DNA of 64,000 nucleotides from NCBI GenBank assembly GCA_013397845.1, contig VZTG01006696.1, forward strand, positions 1 through 64,000, written 5' to 3'. The stretch comes from Melanocharis versteri (lineage: Eukaryota > Chordata > Aves > Passeriformes > Melanocharitidae). The notes under the pieces are model-generated. The model was given only the letters and a program-made list of their open reading frames with translations, was not told the DNA's origin and ran no database searches. Below, piece after piece: positions 24,681 to 38,707 of the stretch; within the stretch, counting starts at the first letter, position 1, and the number at the start of each line of letters is the position of its first letter. The translations under genes were made by a program, and so were the position numbers.

Positions 24681-27600
24681 CCGGTGAGCCCACCTGCACA
24701 TGCTCCTATTTCTGTTACCACCCTAAGGAGTAGAACTGACGATGGACTTTGGCACCCTGTGGTTACTGTACTTTGATGTATCTTTATAAATCCAGTGCCT
24801 GGCTCTTAGCAGCAACTTTGCTTTTTCTGTCACTTAATAAGACCCACACTTCGTACTTCAGAAATACTGCAGTTAAAAAGATATAAATGTTTTGACGTAA
24901 TGGTCATGACTACAGATGAATTTATATTTTTTTATTTCAGCAGTTGAACTGCAAATGTGCACAAGTGAGGAAAACATTTAACAGTGTTCTGTCAAGAGGA
25001 TAGCTTAAGAAATCCCACCAAATGGTCAGGATCGAATAAGTAAGGTCTAGTTCACCAAAGTTGAGAACAAAATAACACATAGCTGTCATTGATGCAGAAA
25101 GTTGGAATATGCTCTCTAAAATGTTAACTACATGTGGTTCAACCTAAAATTCTTCAGCCTGCCCTAGCAAAGACTGCAAGGTAAGGTCCTTTTCAGTTGT
25201 AATGCTGACTTTGCCAGTATGACAGATGTTTCCTGTCCCACTGGCTCCATTAGTGCTTCACTCAGTTTTTGTGTTTCCAGCAAATGTTGGCTAACTGATA
25301 GGTTTTAATCTTTCTCATTCATGCTATTGCCTCTGTATCAGGCCAGTACAGATGCCTCCAAATTAGCTCAGAGCATTAACATTCCAGATTCTTCATCTTT
25401 TGCACAAGACCCATGCATCATATTTTCTTCTGAGAGTTCTCAGAGATGATTTGAAGATGTTTTTCTGTTGGACATATCATGCTTGTATCAAGATCTCCAA
25501 CTTTCAGATCTCCAGTACTTGCTTCAACTTTTCCTATTTTCCACTTCTATTTTCCAAATAAGCTCTTGGAATTGTCACCAGGAGGGAGGATCGAGGAAAA
25601 AACCCCATAACTAAGTGCTGAGCTCATTTCGCCATATGTGAAGTTGCATCTAGAAGCCAAGGCATTTTTTTGTATCATCTAATCTACTGCAGAAGATGCC
25701 AGAAAATGGAGGAGCCAAGGACTTACCAGGTACTGGGCCAATACAAGAGCACTGAAGGCCTATCCCAGCTGTCAGCAAAAGCATTGGAGAGACTGGATCT
25801 GCGCCTAAGGTTTTTAAATCTGAAGCTGGAAGGGTCTTGCCACGAGAAGAAAAATCTGGTTCATACTACAACATAATCAACTCTATTTCAACACTAACAG
25901 TAACCTTTTTGAATTGCTCCCAGTGTAAACAGCTTCTTGAGACAATAATGTTTGGTGCCCATGGAAAAAAGCTGTGGTAAAATGAGAATATTTAACAGCA
26001 CGGAATACATAGCTCTGTCTGTGTGTGTGTTGATCCATCAGATCACACAACAGACTTAACGATGACCTTGGGCATTTTTGTAGATTATTTGGATGGGTCC
26101 TCTAATTCTACAGGAAACAGAGCTTGGATACTCCCTACAACACAGATTTTTACAGCTCTTTATTCAGCAATGCTTTCTGTAATCTTACTCTGTTTAAATA
26201 AGAGGACAGACAATCACAGAGCAATGGCACCAACCAGTAAGTAAAATTATGCCCGTGTACATGTTAACAGAACCCAGGCCTTGTGGTGCAGCTAGAAAAA
26301 TTTATAACAAATTCCCACACAAAAGGTCAGATTCTCACACAGCAAAAACTAGTGAAGCTCTTTATTAGGAGAGCTCATAAGGGCTTCCTTTATCCTGTCA
26401 ACTACCTCTCCAGGTAATGTTACAGACATTTAAGGTGACTTACGAGGATATCAAAAGGAGTCAATCAACTGTGATTTTATGGCATTTTTATGGATCTTTT
26501 TTTGGCAATTTAGGGGAATATGACAAGGTTGCAGCCTTCTGCAATAAATAATTAAACTCAAGCCTTGCCAAATGCAAGAAAACTTAAATGAAAAATACAT
26601 TCTAGAGAAGTATTTTTCAAACACTTCCCATTGTCACCTTTGACTAGAACAGACAAAAGAATGACTTCCAAGTCCTTCATTGCAATACTTAAGACATAAC
26701 TGAGAAGCTCTAGTCCAATGTCCAGAAGACTACAAACCACAACCTGCACATGCTTTTTTTGTCAAGCCTTTGTATGTGGGACGTACAGCTGCCTTGTACA
26801 CAGGAAAACTACAGATCTTGCAGCAAAGGTGAGGCACACCTTTATTTTGATTAGATGCAATTAAATCAGCCACAAAATACTGTTGCCAACGCAACGGAAT
26901 GAAGTGCAAGAATAGGATTTGTTACCTCTGTGTTGAGGTTATCCAATCCAACCTCCTGTGGCCTCTGTGAAGGTACTTGTCAGGGGCTGGTGCTAATCAG
27001 CTCCTTATCTGCTCAGCTAGTTGGACAGACTTTCACTTTGGCTTCTACTGTAAATATAAAGGTTTCAGGCAGCTGCTCCATCATTTGCACCACAGATATC
27101 TGCTACCACCCACAATGCTCCCATCACACCCACACAGCCTACTCCCACTGGCTACCAAGCTGCTGATGTAAATGTGAGAGACACAGAAGTAAAGGTGAAT
27201 TAGAACTATTTGCAGATATAACATCTCTAGAACCTGCACAGCCTCTACTGCACCCTGTCAGAGATCCTCTCCTCCTCCTCTTTTCCTACTCACGGTTTTT
27301 TTTCCTTACTAGGTGTCCAGAGAGCCCATCTCCAGGTGCATGCCAGGCACATCCTGCTCTGTGTGCACTGTACCAGCTCTGGGCAGGTTCAGTAAGCTCT
27401 GGGCAGATGATCAGGCAGTGATGATCCCTGTGGGTCTTCAGGTCTCTGCACCTTGATGTCAGAAATCCCTTGTCATGAACCAGCTGGTAGGAAAAACATG
27501 GACAACACAGATGCTTCACCTCAGCATTGGAAGAGAGCATTTCAGCCCCAGCTGACCACAGAGCATGTGAACAGTTTCCATTTCTCACTTTAAACTGCCA

Positions 27601-28251
27601 CAGGTGGTTATTTCTCCCCTCCTGCCCAGGTAAAGATAGGGAGGGCTCAAGACTCTCTGGTACCAGTACATCTCTCTTTACCTCAAATTTCACTTGGTCA
27701 TGTGTATGGACAATGTCAAATTGCCTCCTGTCTTTCACAAACAATTCAGTTACTGCATACTGAGTCAGATGACACAGCAGTTTCAGAGAGAGTAAGTATT
27801 AAGTATCATGTTTGTACACAGAAGTGTTCTTTGGGGACGTATTTTGGCTTTCACTAAAACCAGAAACCTGGTGCTTCACCTCCATGTGAACAAGCAGGTT
27901 GCCAGCTCATCCTTATATCCTGCTTCCAGTCTACCCTGAGGGGCTCCTTCTGCATTGCTCCACATGTATGTGCTGGGCTGCAGTTTCAAATGTATCCATG
28001 CCTTTTCTTTTCCAATTCCTTATGCAAAATTCCCACCTGCCTCACCACATGGATTCTTGATAGAGAAGCTGTGCACCCCAACACAACACAAGAATTGGAG
28101 ATCTAACCCAACTCTTACTTAATTTCAGCATTCAGTCATCTCCACCCCTCTATCTCTTCTTGCAAGCATGGTGAACTCTCAAGGTTTGAACAGGGAGCCA
28201 GAGGCAGGCAGGAAATCAGGACCCTTCACCCCTTTCCAGGGGTGGCAGGGC

Positions 28252-28265
28252 CTGGACTAGTCCAG
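28252..28265. repeat. 14-bp perfect palindrome
   Basis: CTGGACTAGTCCAG is fully self-complementary. No known role. Confidence 0.4.
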
Positions 28266-29149
28266 AACCAATCACACCACCACATTACCTATCTGTTGTT
28301 GTACAAAATCAATAAAAAGACAGAAGCTCTCCACATTGAAAAACAAGACCTGGGATTCACTTAACAGAAAGATGTAAGTACAAAGCACTAGCAGAACCCC
28401 CCTGTGCTGGCTGCTGCTAACACCTGTCAGCACCACTGAGATAACATTTGTTTCACACATGTCCTGGCTTGGCAGGCACCTGATTTACATTTTCACACTT
28501 TGTATCAGCTTTCTACACACTTGCTCTCTAGCATAGTGTTCATACATCAGACACCACTGCCATCTCATTTTTCAGTGCTGTCATAGCTAGGTTATTGCAG
28601 AGGACAAAACTCTTGCTCTGAAGCACACCTGCATCAAAACACAGTAACTTTGAAGTAACATTTGAATTAATGACATGGCAATATTAGGTTAAAAAGCCAT
28701 TAACCTGTTAATAACCAAGCCTATTTAATTTCTAGACTTCTCCTTACTGCACTCTAATAATGAACTCTGACTGTTAAATTAAAAACGGTAACCAGTAACT
28801 ATGACTTCATTTGTTTTAACAGAATTGCACCCAGTCTAGCAGTCCTAAATTTGGCCCAGAAGCCACTGAACTCACTAGTCCCATTTTCTCAGGTGCCAAA
28901 GTAGGATAGACCTGTACCAAATCCCTCTCTTTTTAATAGCTTATAGTGAGCTGGCCTCCAATTACAACAAGTGCCAAAACTATAAGGTATTTTACCCACC
29001 CTGAAGGATGCAGTGGTGGTAAGAATGGTTTGTGTCATTTGCAGCTCCATGGGCAAGAATGATGTACTGATGAGCAGGCAAAGGTATTTCTAGCAAATCT
29101 CTTAACTGAAGTTAACATTGCTTTTCTGTGACCACTAGAGATGTATCAC

Positions 29150-29250
29150 TGAAGGAATGACGCTAAACACTTATGGACTGTGGCTTATTTGCAGCCACTG
29201 AAAAGCATTAATTAATTGCATTATGGCAGAGGCATAAGTCAGAGAACATA
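29150..29250. promoter_or_regulatory. Possible conserved regulatory patch
   Basis: Contains TTAATTAATTGCATTA (29208-29223), a cluster of homeodomain and POU-like cores, within non-repetitive sequence. Suggestive only. Confidence 0.18.
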
Positions 29251-32200
29251 TATAATACAGGACCACATTCCTCAGAAATTATGATCTAAACTGACACAAG
29301 GGCAAAGCAGAACAGAAAACCCAAGAGACAAAATGATCTATCCATGGTAAGTCTGTTGTAATGTTTGTAACAGTACCAAGGTATTTTGCCTTTCAGACCC
29401 TGTTCTACTGTTTTTCTCCAGAACTCTTAAGTCCTACACTACAGACAGGTAGGGATATTAGGATTTTCCAGAGGCATCTGTCTAGTGTTAACAAAAGGGC
29501 ACTTCTGAGTAATATTTAAGCCATACATGAGTAACTTAGTTGTTGCTATGATTGATAATGCAAGACAGAAAATATTAGCAAGTGTTTCTTAACAAGTAGC
29601 TCTTAACAAAGGAGGCTCCAAATCTGCATATGGCGTGGTCAGCAGAGCAGTGCAGAGACACAGCAGCTCACAAGAGCAGCAGCTGTATACCTTAAGTGCA
29701 AGAAGCCTGACAGTCCCCTACAAACAGAGATGTGGAAAAGATTACTGAATAACATCCAGACAGATTCCCAGAGAACTACACAGACAGGCAACTTGTAAAG
29801 ATATCCAATTGCGTGAGTTGCCGCAGAACAGAGTTACTGGGCAGCAGCAGGCAGCAAACAACTTCTTGGCCCTCCAGAGTGGCCTGATCTGAGCTTTAGA
29901 GAAGATTACAAACTCTGGGAGAGGTTATCACTGACCAACGAAAACAATGTGCCTCCGCCAGCAGGATGGATGTTGCTGTCAGGGCTAATAGGGAAATTTC
30001 TCACGTGTTTCTGCCCTTGTGAATCAGGTTATTCTTATAAAACAGGAAATGCAGAGAATCTAATGAATCTGGAAATGCAGAGAGCTGCACCCCTATGAAC
30101 TCGCATGTAGTGTGGGGATCAGCCCAGAAGGCTTAGACATTTGTGTGGAGTTTGTGGTGGATGTTTATAACAGATCTTGTTACTCTTTCAGCTTTCCTGT
30201 CTGAGGTCATAGCTGAGGTGTTTTTAGTAGAGCAAGCAGAATAACTTAATTTATGAGAGAAACCAGCAAGATCTTTCATGTGGCATTTTCCTATGTGACT
30301 GTGACCACATTAAGGTATCCTTAAAGCAGTGTGCAGTTATACCTCAATCATTAGCCCACTTGTTTTGTTAAAGCAACAGAGCTCTAGTAGTGAAAGTGTT
30401 GGTATGCCTAAGAAAAAGAAAAAAGGGAAGAGTGGGACAAATGAGAGGAAAAAGAATAATCTCCTCCCTGGGCAGAAAAGTTTGTGTTCAGAGCCTGTTC
30501 CCCTTCAGAGGCACAGAATCAGGAGTACAGAACAGGAACTGGATGACACTTCACAGGACTCACCATAAGGAAGAAATCTGTATTTGCCATGCAAGAATGG
30601 TGTATATTAGTAGATTAAACACAGTTAATAAATTAATACTTTACTACTTCCTCTATGATGCTGGGACTAACAGACTCTCACTCGGATCTAACTGATAGTA
30701 GAGCTTACAACTTTCAAAAGTCCCTTAATTCTTATCACAATCTTGTAGTAGCAGTAAGAAAGTTCTGAAAATATCTTACCTGGAGAGATAATGGAGTTAT
30801 TTGAGAATAAGAAAGGCAAGTGACTACAAATCAGGATATAATCATGTATCAGGTAGGAAGGATGGCCTGTCAGATTCCAAACTTCTCTTGGAGCCATGTT
30901 TTTCAGTGAATCTGTGTTACAAGATATGGATCTATTTCAACAAACACAGAGGTGTTTTCTGTACACCACCACACATCTTGCAACCCAGACTTCAGACAAA
31001 AAAAAAAAGATTGACCTGACTCTGTTGCTGACTGGTAATGAGAACCCCAATTTGCCAAGCTGTGTGACAAAGTCTAGCCCTTGGCTATAAAGCACCTCCT
31101 GGCAGCTCAAGGAGTTCTGTTTTGGGTTAATCAGCCAGTTCCCAAAGGAAATGGGACTGAGACAGTAACAATGGAGGAGTAATTTTTTGTGCATGTAGGC
31201 TCATGTCCTGTGTGACTTGTAAATTTATTAGCAGATTTCAAACCAAGTTGACAGAGGAATGGGCAATTCAGAGTTAAGAGGAAACAGGCAGCTAAAATAG
31301 AGGACACTATCTCCAGCATCTGGCTGAGGGAACGGCTTTTGACATCAGAGAACATAGCTGGAATGCTACTCTTTTAAATTTTGCAACTATAAAAAAGTCA
31401 AAGTTTGCATAAATCATGAAGCAGAAATCTATAGAAACCAGATTTGTTACTTCAGTTGTTCTTTTTGTTCTGAAGGAAAAAGTATTTCTGGGTGGGATAC
31501 TACTCCCACATTGATTTGTCAGTGGTGCACAAATCCTATTACAGTATCACAGCACGTATAAAATGGGGGACTAAATGCTTCCTCTAAGTGATTGAATGAA
31601 CAAATACAGTATTTTGCTTAAGAAGTTAAGAGGTTACTTTGGTACAAACACTGGAGCAGATAAAGGTTATTAAAGCATTCTTAGCACCAGCATCCTTTCT
31701 CCCTTGAATTCTTGTCTTAGCTCAGTTTTCACTTTAACCTTGCCCTTCACCTTTATGGAATTTCATTGAATACAGAAGATAGTGTTTTCTTAGCTGCCTG
31801 TGGTAATGAAACCTGTTGGTTTTGCTTGCTCTGAGATGTGGGTGTGTCACCAACAGAGGATTTTGCTGCCAGCATGACAGCAGATATCACTGTCAGTACA
31901 GCTGGAATCACGTTCCAGAAGTGTGTGACCCTGGAATCATATAAACACATCTAATTATAACAGAGGGCTGTGTGTTTTACAGAAATAATAAAGTTCTACA
32001 AGCAAGAGGAAAACAGGAGCATTTTAAGATGCTAACTAAATGTTACTTTGCTGATTTCCACCTGATACTGTGCATTTCCAGTGCTGAAAGTGCCATGTAC
32101 CCTTCAGACTGGGATGATGCATCTCAAGCTTGGCTGAAAACATGTCAGAGCCCTGATGGCCTTCACCTGACTGCAGTGCTCAGGGTGCTGTGGTGGAACA

Positions 32201-33627
32201 AGAAATCTGGAAGCATAAGGGAGAGATTGTCATTCTACAGTCTTAATAATATAACATTTTAAATTTAATTTCAGGGTTATAAAACAACTTTGGGAAAAGT
32301 CTTTCAGGTCTCAAACTAGAGTTTATGGAGCTGATGTGCTTTACCATCATTCTCCTAGTGTCAGGGGTAGAGCTTAAAGAAAGATGCTAAAAAGCAAAAA
32401 TATCATCCTTTCTCCTGGTACTCACTAATTTCCATTCTCCTCTAAGTCAGGAGATGCCAGTCATAACCCCAGGCCTATGAAGTCACTCTGGAGAATTTCC
32501 TGTGAGGAAAGGGTGCCTGCGTTGGTGGGTCCTGACTGAGCGCAAAGACACTGCCCTTGCAGAATCTGTGTTTTGTACATAATTAACAAGATGAAACTGG
32601 ACACAGAGTAAGGCAAGTCATTAAAGAGAATGAATAGGCTTTTTTCACCCAAGTTTATCCCAGCATGAGAAACGATGTGAGCTGTGAGTGTGTTTTCACT
32701 GGACAGATTTGAATCGAACACCCGCTACCTTTCCTTCTCCAAACACCTGATGAATCCAACACGGCCACATATGGCACACTCCTTTGCTAATTTAACTCCT
32801 GTATGGTTGTCTCATGAATCAGATGCTTTGTTGAAAAGACTGTGCTTTGATGCAGACGGAGAGGACTGAGAATGGATACAGAGCTGTTCACACACTGCCT
32901 CAGCTGAGAATTTAAAAAACCCAAAACCCTAATGACACACAGGCTTTAATTTGCCATCCAGAATTAGACACATGAGCCACTCTCTCCAGTTCTCCATTAG
33001 AGCCAGGGACAAATGGCAAACAGAATCAATCCATGGAAAAATGCAGTCTTTATTTTGCTTTACCCAGCAGCTTCAGGAAATGCTTAATCTTCTTGCAGTT
33101 AGCACAGAACGGATGTTTATTTAAATAACAGTAGAGCAACAGTATAGAAGCTGACTGGGAAAACAAAGCTTGATATTTTAAAAGATGAAAAAAATTACCA
33201 ATTACAGTAGTTACAGTTCAATGTCCCAACAGCAGCACAATATATAAAGCTCCTGTCAAATGATTTCTATCCAGCATGAGTTTTTGAACTGATATCACTA
33301 ATCATAGTGTAAGATAGTTTTTGCAGACCTAATATTATCTTGCTACTAAAGACTTTTTCAAAATAAAAAGGTAACTCAACCTAATTATCTTAATGCCATA
33401 CAAACTCTAGTATCAGTATTGACCTTTTTACTTCCTTTAGAAATCACAATCAACATCCATCCTGCAGATTAATCTCCTAAATTGTTTCCTTGTCAAAGTG
33501 TCATGCTTTTTCATTAGTGATTGTAGCTAATTGCAATTCTCCCCAATCTGCTATGCAGCTAATTATCTAAAACAGACTTCACTGCCAGAGTATGCACGTT
33601 GTCTCTGTTACATGGTAGAATGTACCA

Positions 33628-33708
33628 TCATTATTTGTATCACCACAGTACTTAGATGTCCCAAGTGATGCTCTGCTTTTCAGCTGCTAGGTGCTGTACA
33701 AACACAGA
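33628..33708 (+). repeat. Second copy of the same ancient amniote repeat
   Basis: CATTATTTGTATCACCACAG, then GTACTTAGATGTCCC and GCTAGGTGCTGTACAAACAC match the 5' portion of the repeat seen at 20018-20250. This copy keeps the GCTAGGTGCTGTACAAACAC core almost perfectly. Confidence 0.5.
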
Positions 33709-36700
33709 GTTCTCTCTAGCACTTCAGTATCAATAAAGCCACGTTCATATTTGAGTGCTCTGGTGCTTGGGTCTAAGCACACATGTGCAGAAAGGATTGG
33801 ATGAAAAGCAGACCAGCCAGTCCTTACTGTCTGGAGGCAGGAGAGGCATACAGATGAAACCATTTCAGGCAGGATCATGAAAAATTTCAGAAGGAGCAGA
33901 AACTGAACTCGGAATCTTCTGATCCAGGTTTGCAACTTCCCAAATACCTCACTTTTAAGCATTTATAGTTCATACATGTCACAATCCACACTAAGAAAAC
34001 CTTAAACTGAGTTGAGATAACACAGCTGGCATTTCTTAATTACCCAGTCAAAAATACAGTCCTGGTTTCCAGAATATACTTGGAGTACCTTCTCTCTAAA
34101 GAGAGAGGAAAAGATGGGAAAGACAACCTGCTAGCAGCAACATGGAAAGAACCTGCTGCACTTATACATATCTTTTTCATGTACATGATTACAGCCAAGA
34201 GAAAGGCAGGGAACTGATAGCATTATCCCCTTCACATCAGTGGTGGGCAGACTGCAGTAAACCAAGATTCTGAAAGGAGCTCCCAAGCAACCACCTGAAA
34301 CAGCCATTTTAACACCTTCCTGAAGAGGCACAGAGGTGAATTATAAAATACAACGTTCAGGAATAATAGTCCCGAAAAAACAAAATAGGTTGAATTTTAA
34401 AGACTTTGAGAAAACTCACAATCCTTTCAAGGCACAAAGTAATTAAAAAAAACTAAATGGAAAACTTCACCTGAGAAAAATGTTACTGCACCTTTCGCAC
34501 AAAGCAGGACAAAAGCAGCAAGATTTGTGGGATTCTGGTGGGAAGGGAAATTTTTACAAGAAAATACTAAATTGTTCTTCTGGGGGAGTTTAAATTGATA
34601 CAAATTGGAGATGAAAAATGATTGGGACTGAAATAGATGCTGATGAGATTTTGAAGGGAAGCAGATCTGATGATATGTGCTAAGCCAGGCCACGTCTTTA
34701 TGAAGCAGTCTGCATCAACTAGTGTGCAATTCATCAACATTTCTGGCTTCTTCAGTCAGCTTAGGGAATTTTTGTCAACATTTATCTGAATTTCCCACTA
34801 TTCTCCAATAACATTACAGCCCCAAGAAATGGGCCTGCTACGGGCCCCAAATCTCTGCTTGTTCATTACTTCCATCACCACTGCAACTTGCAAACACACC
34901 CTTTCATGCCAGAGGGGGCTTTCTTCATTACCATCTGCCTTCTCGCCATCCTCTTTCCTGGCTTCTGTACCACCACCAGTCTGCAACTTACGTGACACCA
35001 GTGCACAGAAACTCACAGTTTGTGGTGATTTATAACCAAAGGAAATTCTGAAAATTATGTGTTGATTGGCACAGCAGGTAAGAACTTCTTGACAAAAATT
35101 ACTCAAGTAATTGGACTGTTGTAATCAAACCACGTCCTCACTTACTTGTGCCAGTTTATCTGTCAATAAATGATCAATAACAGTTATTCCCCATTTGTCC
35201 AGAGTTAAATTGGCCAGAACTATTTAAAATACTTCATGTTAAAATATCGCCATATTATGAAACAGTGCTATAAAACAGAAGTTACTGATATATACTCCTA
35301 ATTACAGCCAACCTAAAGGCCTTTTTGAGTGGACATTTATATAATTATTACCAGATTGCTCTTGTATTTTTATTTCAGTAAGTCACAGTGCTGTTGCCAA
35401 TTCATAAAGCAGCTTCAAGATCTGTTTGTGCTGAAAGACATTAAGATATAAGGGCAAGAAAATATTCACTAAAGTTTAAGGTCAATGATATGCCATGTGA
35501 AATATATACTGAAATTAATTAACTGCAAATATACCACATCAAATATTCCAGGAGCTTTACTGTTTATGCCTGTTTAACTTTTATAGGTATATATACACAC
35601 ACATATATATACAAACACACTCATAAACATATATTTCCCAAAAAATAAACTTCAGAACCCTGGCAGTATTATTATAAAACCATTCAGATATTGCATGTCC
35701 CTCATTCTTTGGCCTGATAGCTATCATATGAACTTTGAAAGACACAGACTCCTGTTTCTAATTAATAAGGACATAAAAGTGTTTATGCAGAAGGAGAGCC
35801 TAGAGAGCGTATTACACTGAGGCCTGTTCAGAGCCAGTGTGGTTTTGTCATGTGTACGTTAAAACTGACACAGCCAAGTTTGGTTACAGCCCAGTAGAGC
35901 ATCTGCAAGTCATTTACATACTTTCAAATGCTGCAATGATAAACACACACAGCTCTGTGACCATCTGATGGTTACATCTGAAAGTGAATGAAGAGAAAGC
36001 ATTTGAAAAAGGAGAAGATAAATTGCTTTGACCGAATTTGGGGAAGGGTGGGAATGAAGAGAAGAGGAAGAAGCCCAAAACATACTTCTAAGTACCTGAG
36101 CAGAACTTATTTTGCACTCCTTATTCTACAGAAGGTTACTCCTGCCACATTTATGTTGTGGAGGCATAGCCCAGGGAAATATGGCTATTCAAACAGATAG
36201 GAAGTGAGTTTGCTTATCGCACAGCTGCCTGACTGACCTCACCATAGCTCCCCAAGGGAAAGCTCATTCTGGGCAGAGACTGATCCCAGCACAGATCTTG
36301 TCTCCTCATGACCAAACTTCTGACTCCAGCCTGAGCTAAGAGCTTATTCCCTCTCACACACTGGACAGGGCTCCTTCTCAGATGTTTATTTTAATCACAA
36401 GAATTAGCCTTACTAACAATCCCAAATGAATCACTTCACTGTAAGCATTATTTAGATATATCCAAGGGAGTCCTCTTTGTCTGTTTTGCTTTGAAGTTAA
36501 GAATCTCTCACTCTTATTTCAGATCTCTAACGAATGAGGAAAATGTCCGAAGTTGGATCTGCATTCACGCTCTCCCTACAGCCAACTCCAACGAATAGTC
36601 CTGGTGGTAGAATTGTAGTTTAAGGTCTTTTTGAAATAGCTTAGGGTGTTGATGACCCTTTAATCTGCTTTATCCATTCATACAAGGTCTATTAAGAGAC

Positions 36701-38293
36701 TAAAAGGATGTGGTGTAAGTTAGAAGGAATGTGTTTGGACAAGCAGTTTGCATTATGTACTTCTTGGCTATGGCTGTCAGCTTCTCTACATTTTTTTTTA
36801 CAGGCAGAAAAATTACTCTAAATTTTCAGCGCATATAAAACCGCAGTAACAGCCTCCTTTGAAACACAGAAAAATGCATATACGTGAAAGAAAAAATTAA
36901 ATTTGGCAGTTCTACAAGTTTTATTGGTACTTCTGACATTCACATCAATAGGGACCATCAGCTGACTCCTCACTGGTGGCACCTCTTCAGAAAAGTCAGG
37001 TGATCTCTGCACAGTTTCTACCTAGTCAAAAATTATCAGCATATTTTTGGATCTGGATTTACACAGCCTACTCTCTTTAGCTCAAAACATTTTCCATCAA
37101 ATCCAGAGGACAAGTGTTCCCATCAACCACAGCCATACATGTAGTAAACCTACTTTCAAACCAGCCCCAAGACTGCTCTAATTTACAGTGGTAGAAGTAG
37201 AGATGAGGAAAAGCCAGTTAAAAAACCGGACTGACTTGAGGATTATGTGAGCAAAAATAGCTGTGACTTCTTGCCACAAAAGCAATTCAGCAAATCTTCA
37301 GCAATTACAGCCTGGAGGCCTGGCTATAAAGTCCCAGGACAACAATGATAGATGGATTGGACTGCCTTCATGCTTTTATCAAGGGACTGAAAAAGAGAAG
37401 TCATCATTTCTGTTTTGTCTGCTCTCTCATATGCCATTAATGGCCTCATTTTCCTATCATTTGACTGCCACAGTGAGTGTGAATGTATGTCCAGTTGTGG
37501 ATATTTTTCTTACTCCTTAGAGAAGATCTAAATCTTATGGCTGAAAGACAAAGAGCAAAATTAATTGCACTCAAGAAGGTTGAATCTGCACAGCTGAGCA
37601 AGGATACATGACCCAAGTTAGTCTTCCTCACTGTTCTGCAAAATAAAAAACTAATCAATAATAAACAGAAAACAACAACAGAAACCATAAAAGTATGATT
37701 CCATAAGGGTAAAAGAATGACAGCCCATATATTGGGTATTACTACGGTCTGTGCCTTCATGGTGGATTAACCTAAGCCATTTGACCTTGTGTTGGTGATG
37801 GACTAGGCACACAGGAGTTTAGTTTACACTTCTGATATGCAGGGGCCTTGCACAACCTAAATTCATATTCCAAGGACCTCACTCGCTACCAGTGCAGCAC
37901 AAGCACTTCACAGGATCAGAGTGAAAGATACAAAGGGAAATCAATGCCCATACAGGTTGCTTTGGCAAGAAGATGACACATTGCAGTGCAGACCTTACTC
38001 CCATTCTTCCTAACATTCTCATATAATGTCACTGCTTCCTATGGTGCTACTTGTGATTTCTGCAGGTATAAGCAGGAGTAGAAAAAGGTGAGAATTGTCT
38101 GGAAACAGTCTTGAGAGAAGCAGTAAAAAAAGGGGGGCAAACATGAAATTTTTTTCAAGTAGTACAGCAAGCAATTTGTCCTAAAGACAGCAAAAGCCAC
38201 ATCAAACAATTATTCTTCCACTTAAATACCAGTGGAGATCACTACTGGGAGGAGCTATGATCCTTACAGAAGAACAGGTGGCCCTGAGTGGAA
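33709..38293. other. Gene-free sequence
   Basis: Apart from the simple repeat at 35587-35634, I see no gene, RNA or mobile element. Confidence 0.6.
35587..35634. repeat. AT/AC-rich simple repeat
   Basis: Interleaved (TA)n and (CA)n runs, low complexity. Confidence 0.65.
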
Positions 38294-38707
38294 ATGGCGT
38301 GTCAGTGGGACACTGTCCTTAAAACAGGACACATGACACAAAGAAGTTCGCACACAGCTGGCTTTTTACATACTTGTAGGCACATGTGGGCAGAACAAGC
38401 CCACAGGATGTTGGAGCAGTACTGTCAAACCACTTATTCTGCAAAACAACAGTTTTGGGCATATGGCCATGTGACTGAATACAGGGATGAGGCAATCCTA
38501 AACCTAGAGATGCTCAATACACTAAACAATCAAAGAGTTTACACGTTAGTGAACACAGATAAACACATCTATAACCATTTTATCTTTGTAGGACTTAAGA
38601 TCCAACACCCCTATAGAAATACTTCTTACTCTGTTTACTCCTGTGTAATTGCAGGTTTGATAGGAAACCTAAACACCTTAGTTGAGAAAAGGGAAAAGGC
38701 ACAGTGA
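38294..38707 (+). other. Open reading frame, 137 codons, coding status unknown
   Basis: The frame starts with ATG in a good context (GAAATGG: A at -3, G at +4), opens right after an in-frame TGA, and runs to a TGA at 38705-38707. The product is Cys/His/Tyr-rich in its first half, has no domain I recognise, and ends VEKREKAQ. There is no signal peptide. It may be chance; a spliced or lncRNA context cannot be judged from sequence alone. Confidence 0.12.

Larger units (their letters stand above)
24681..33627. other. Gene-free sequence
   Basis: No recognised gene. A minus-strand frame open for about 170 codons (27286 to about 27800) is unrecognised. The stretch 28660-28830 has enhancer-like AT-rich motifs. 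The rest shows nothing. Confidence 0.55.

Noticed and set aside
26930..27171. A GGTTATCCAATCCAACCTCC stretch recalling CR1
   Set aside because: Only one short similarity, and the flanks do not continue the CR1 consensus.
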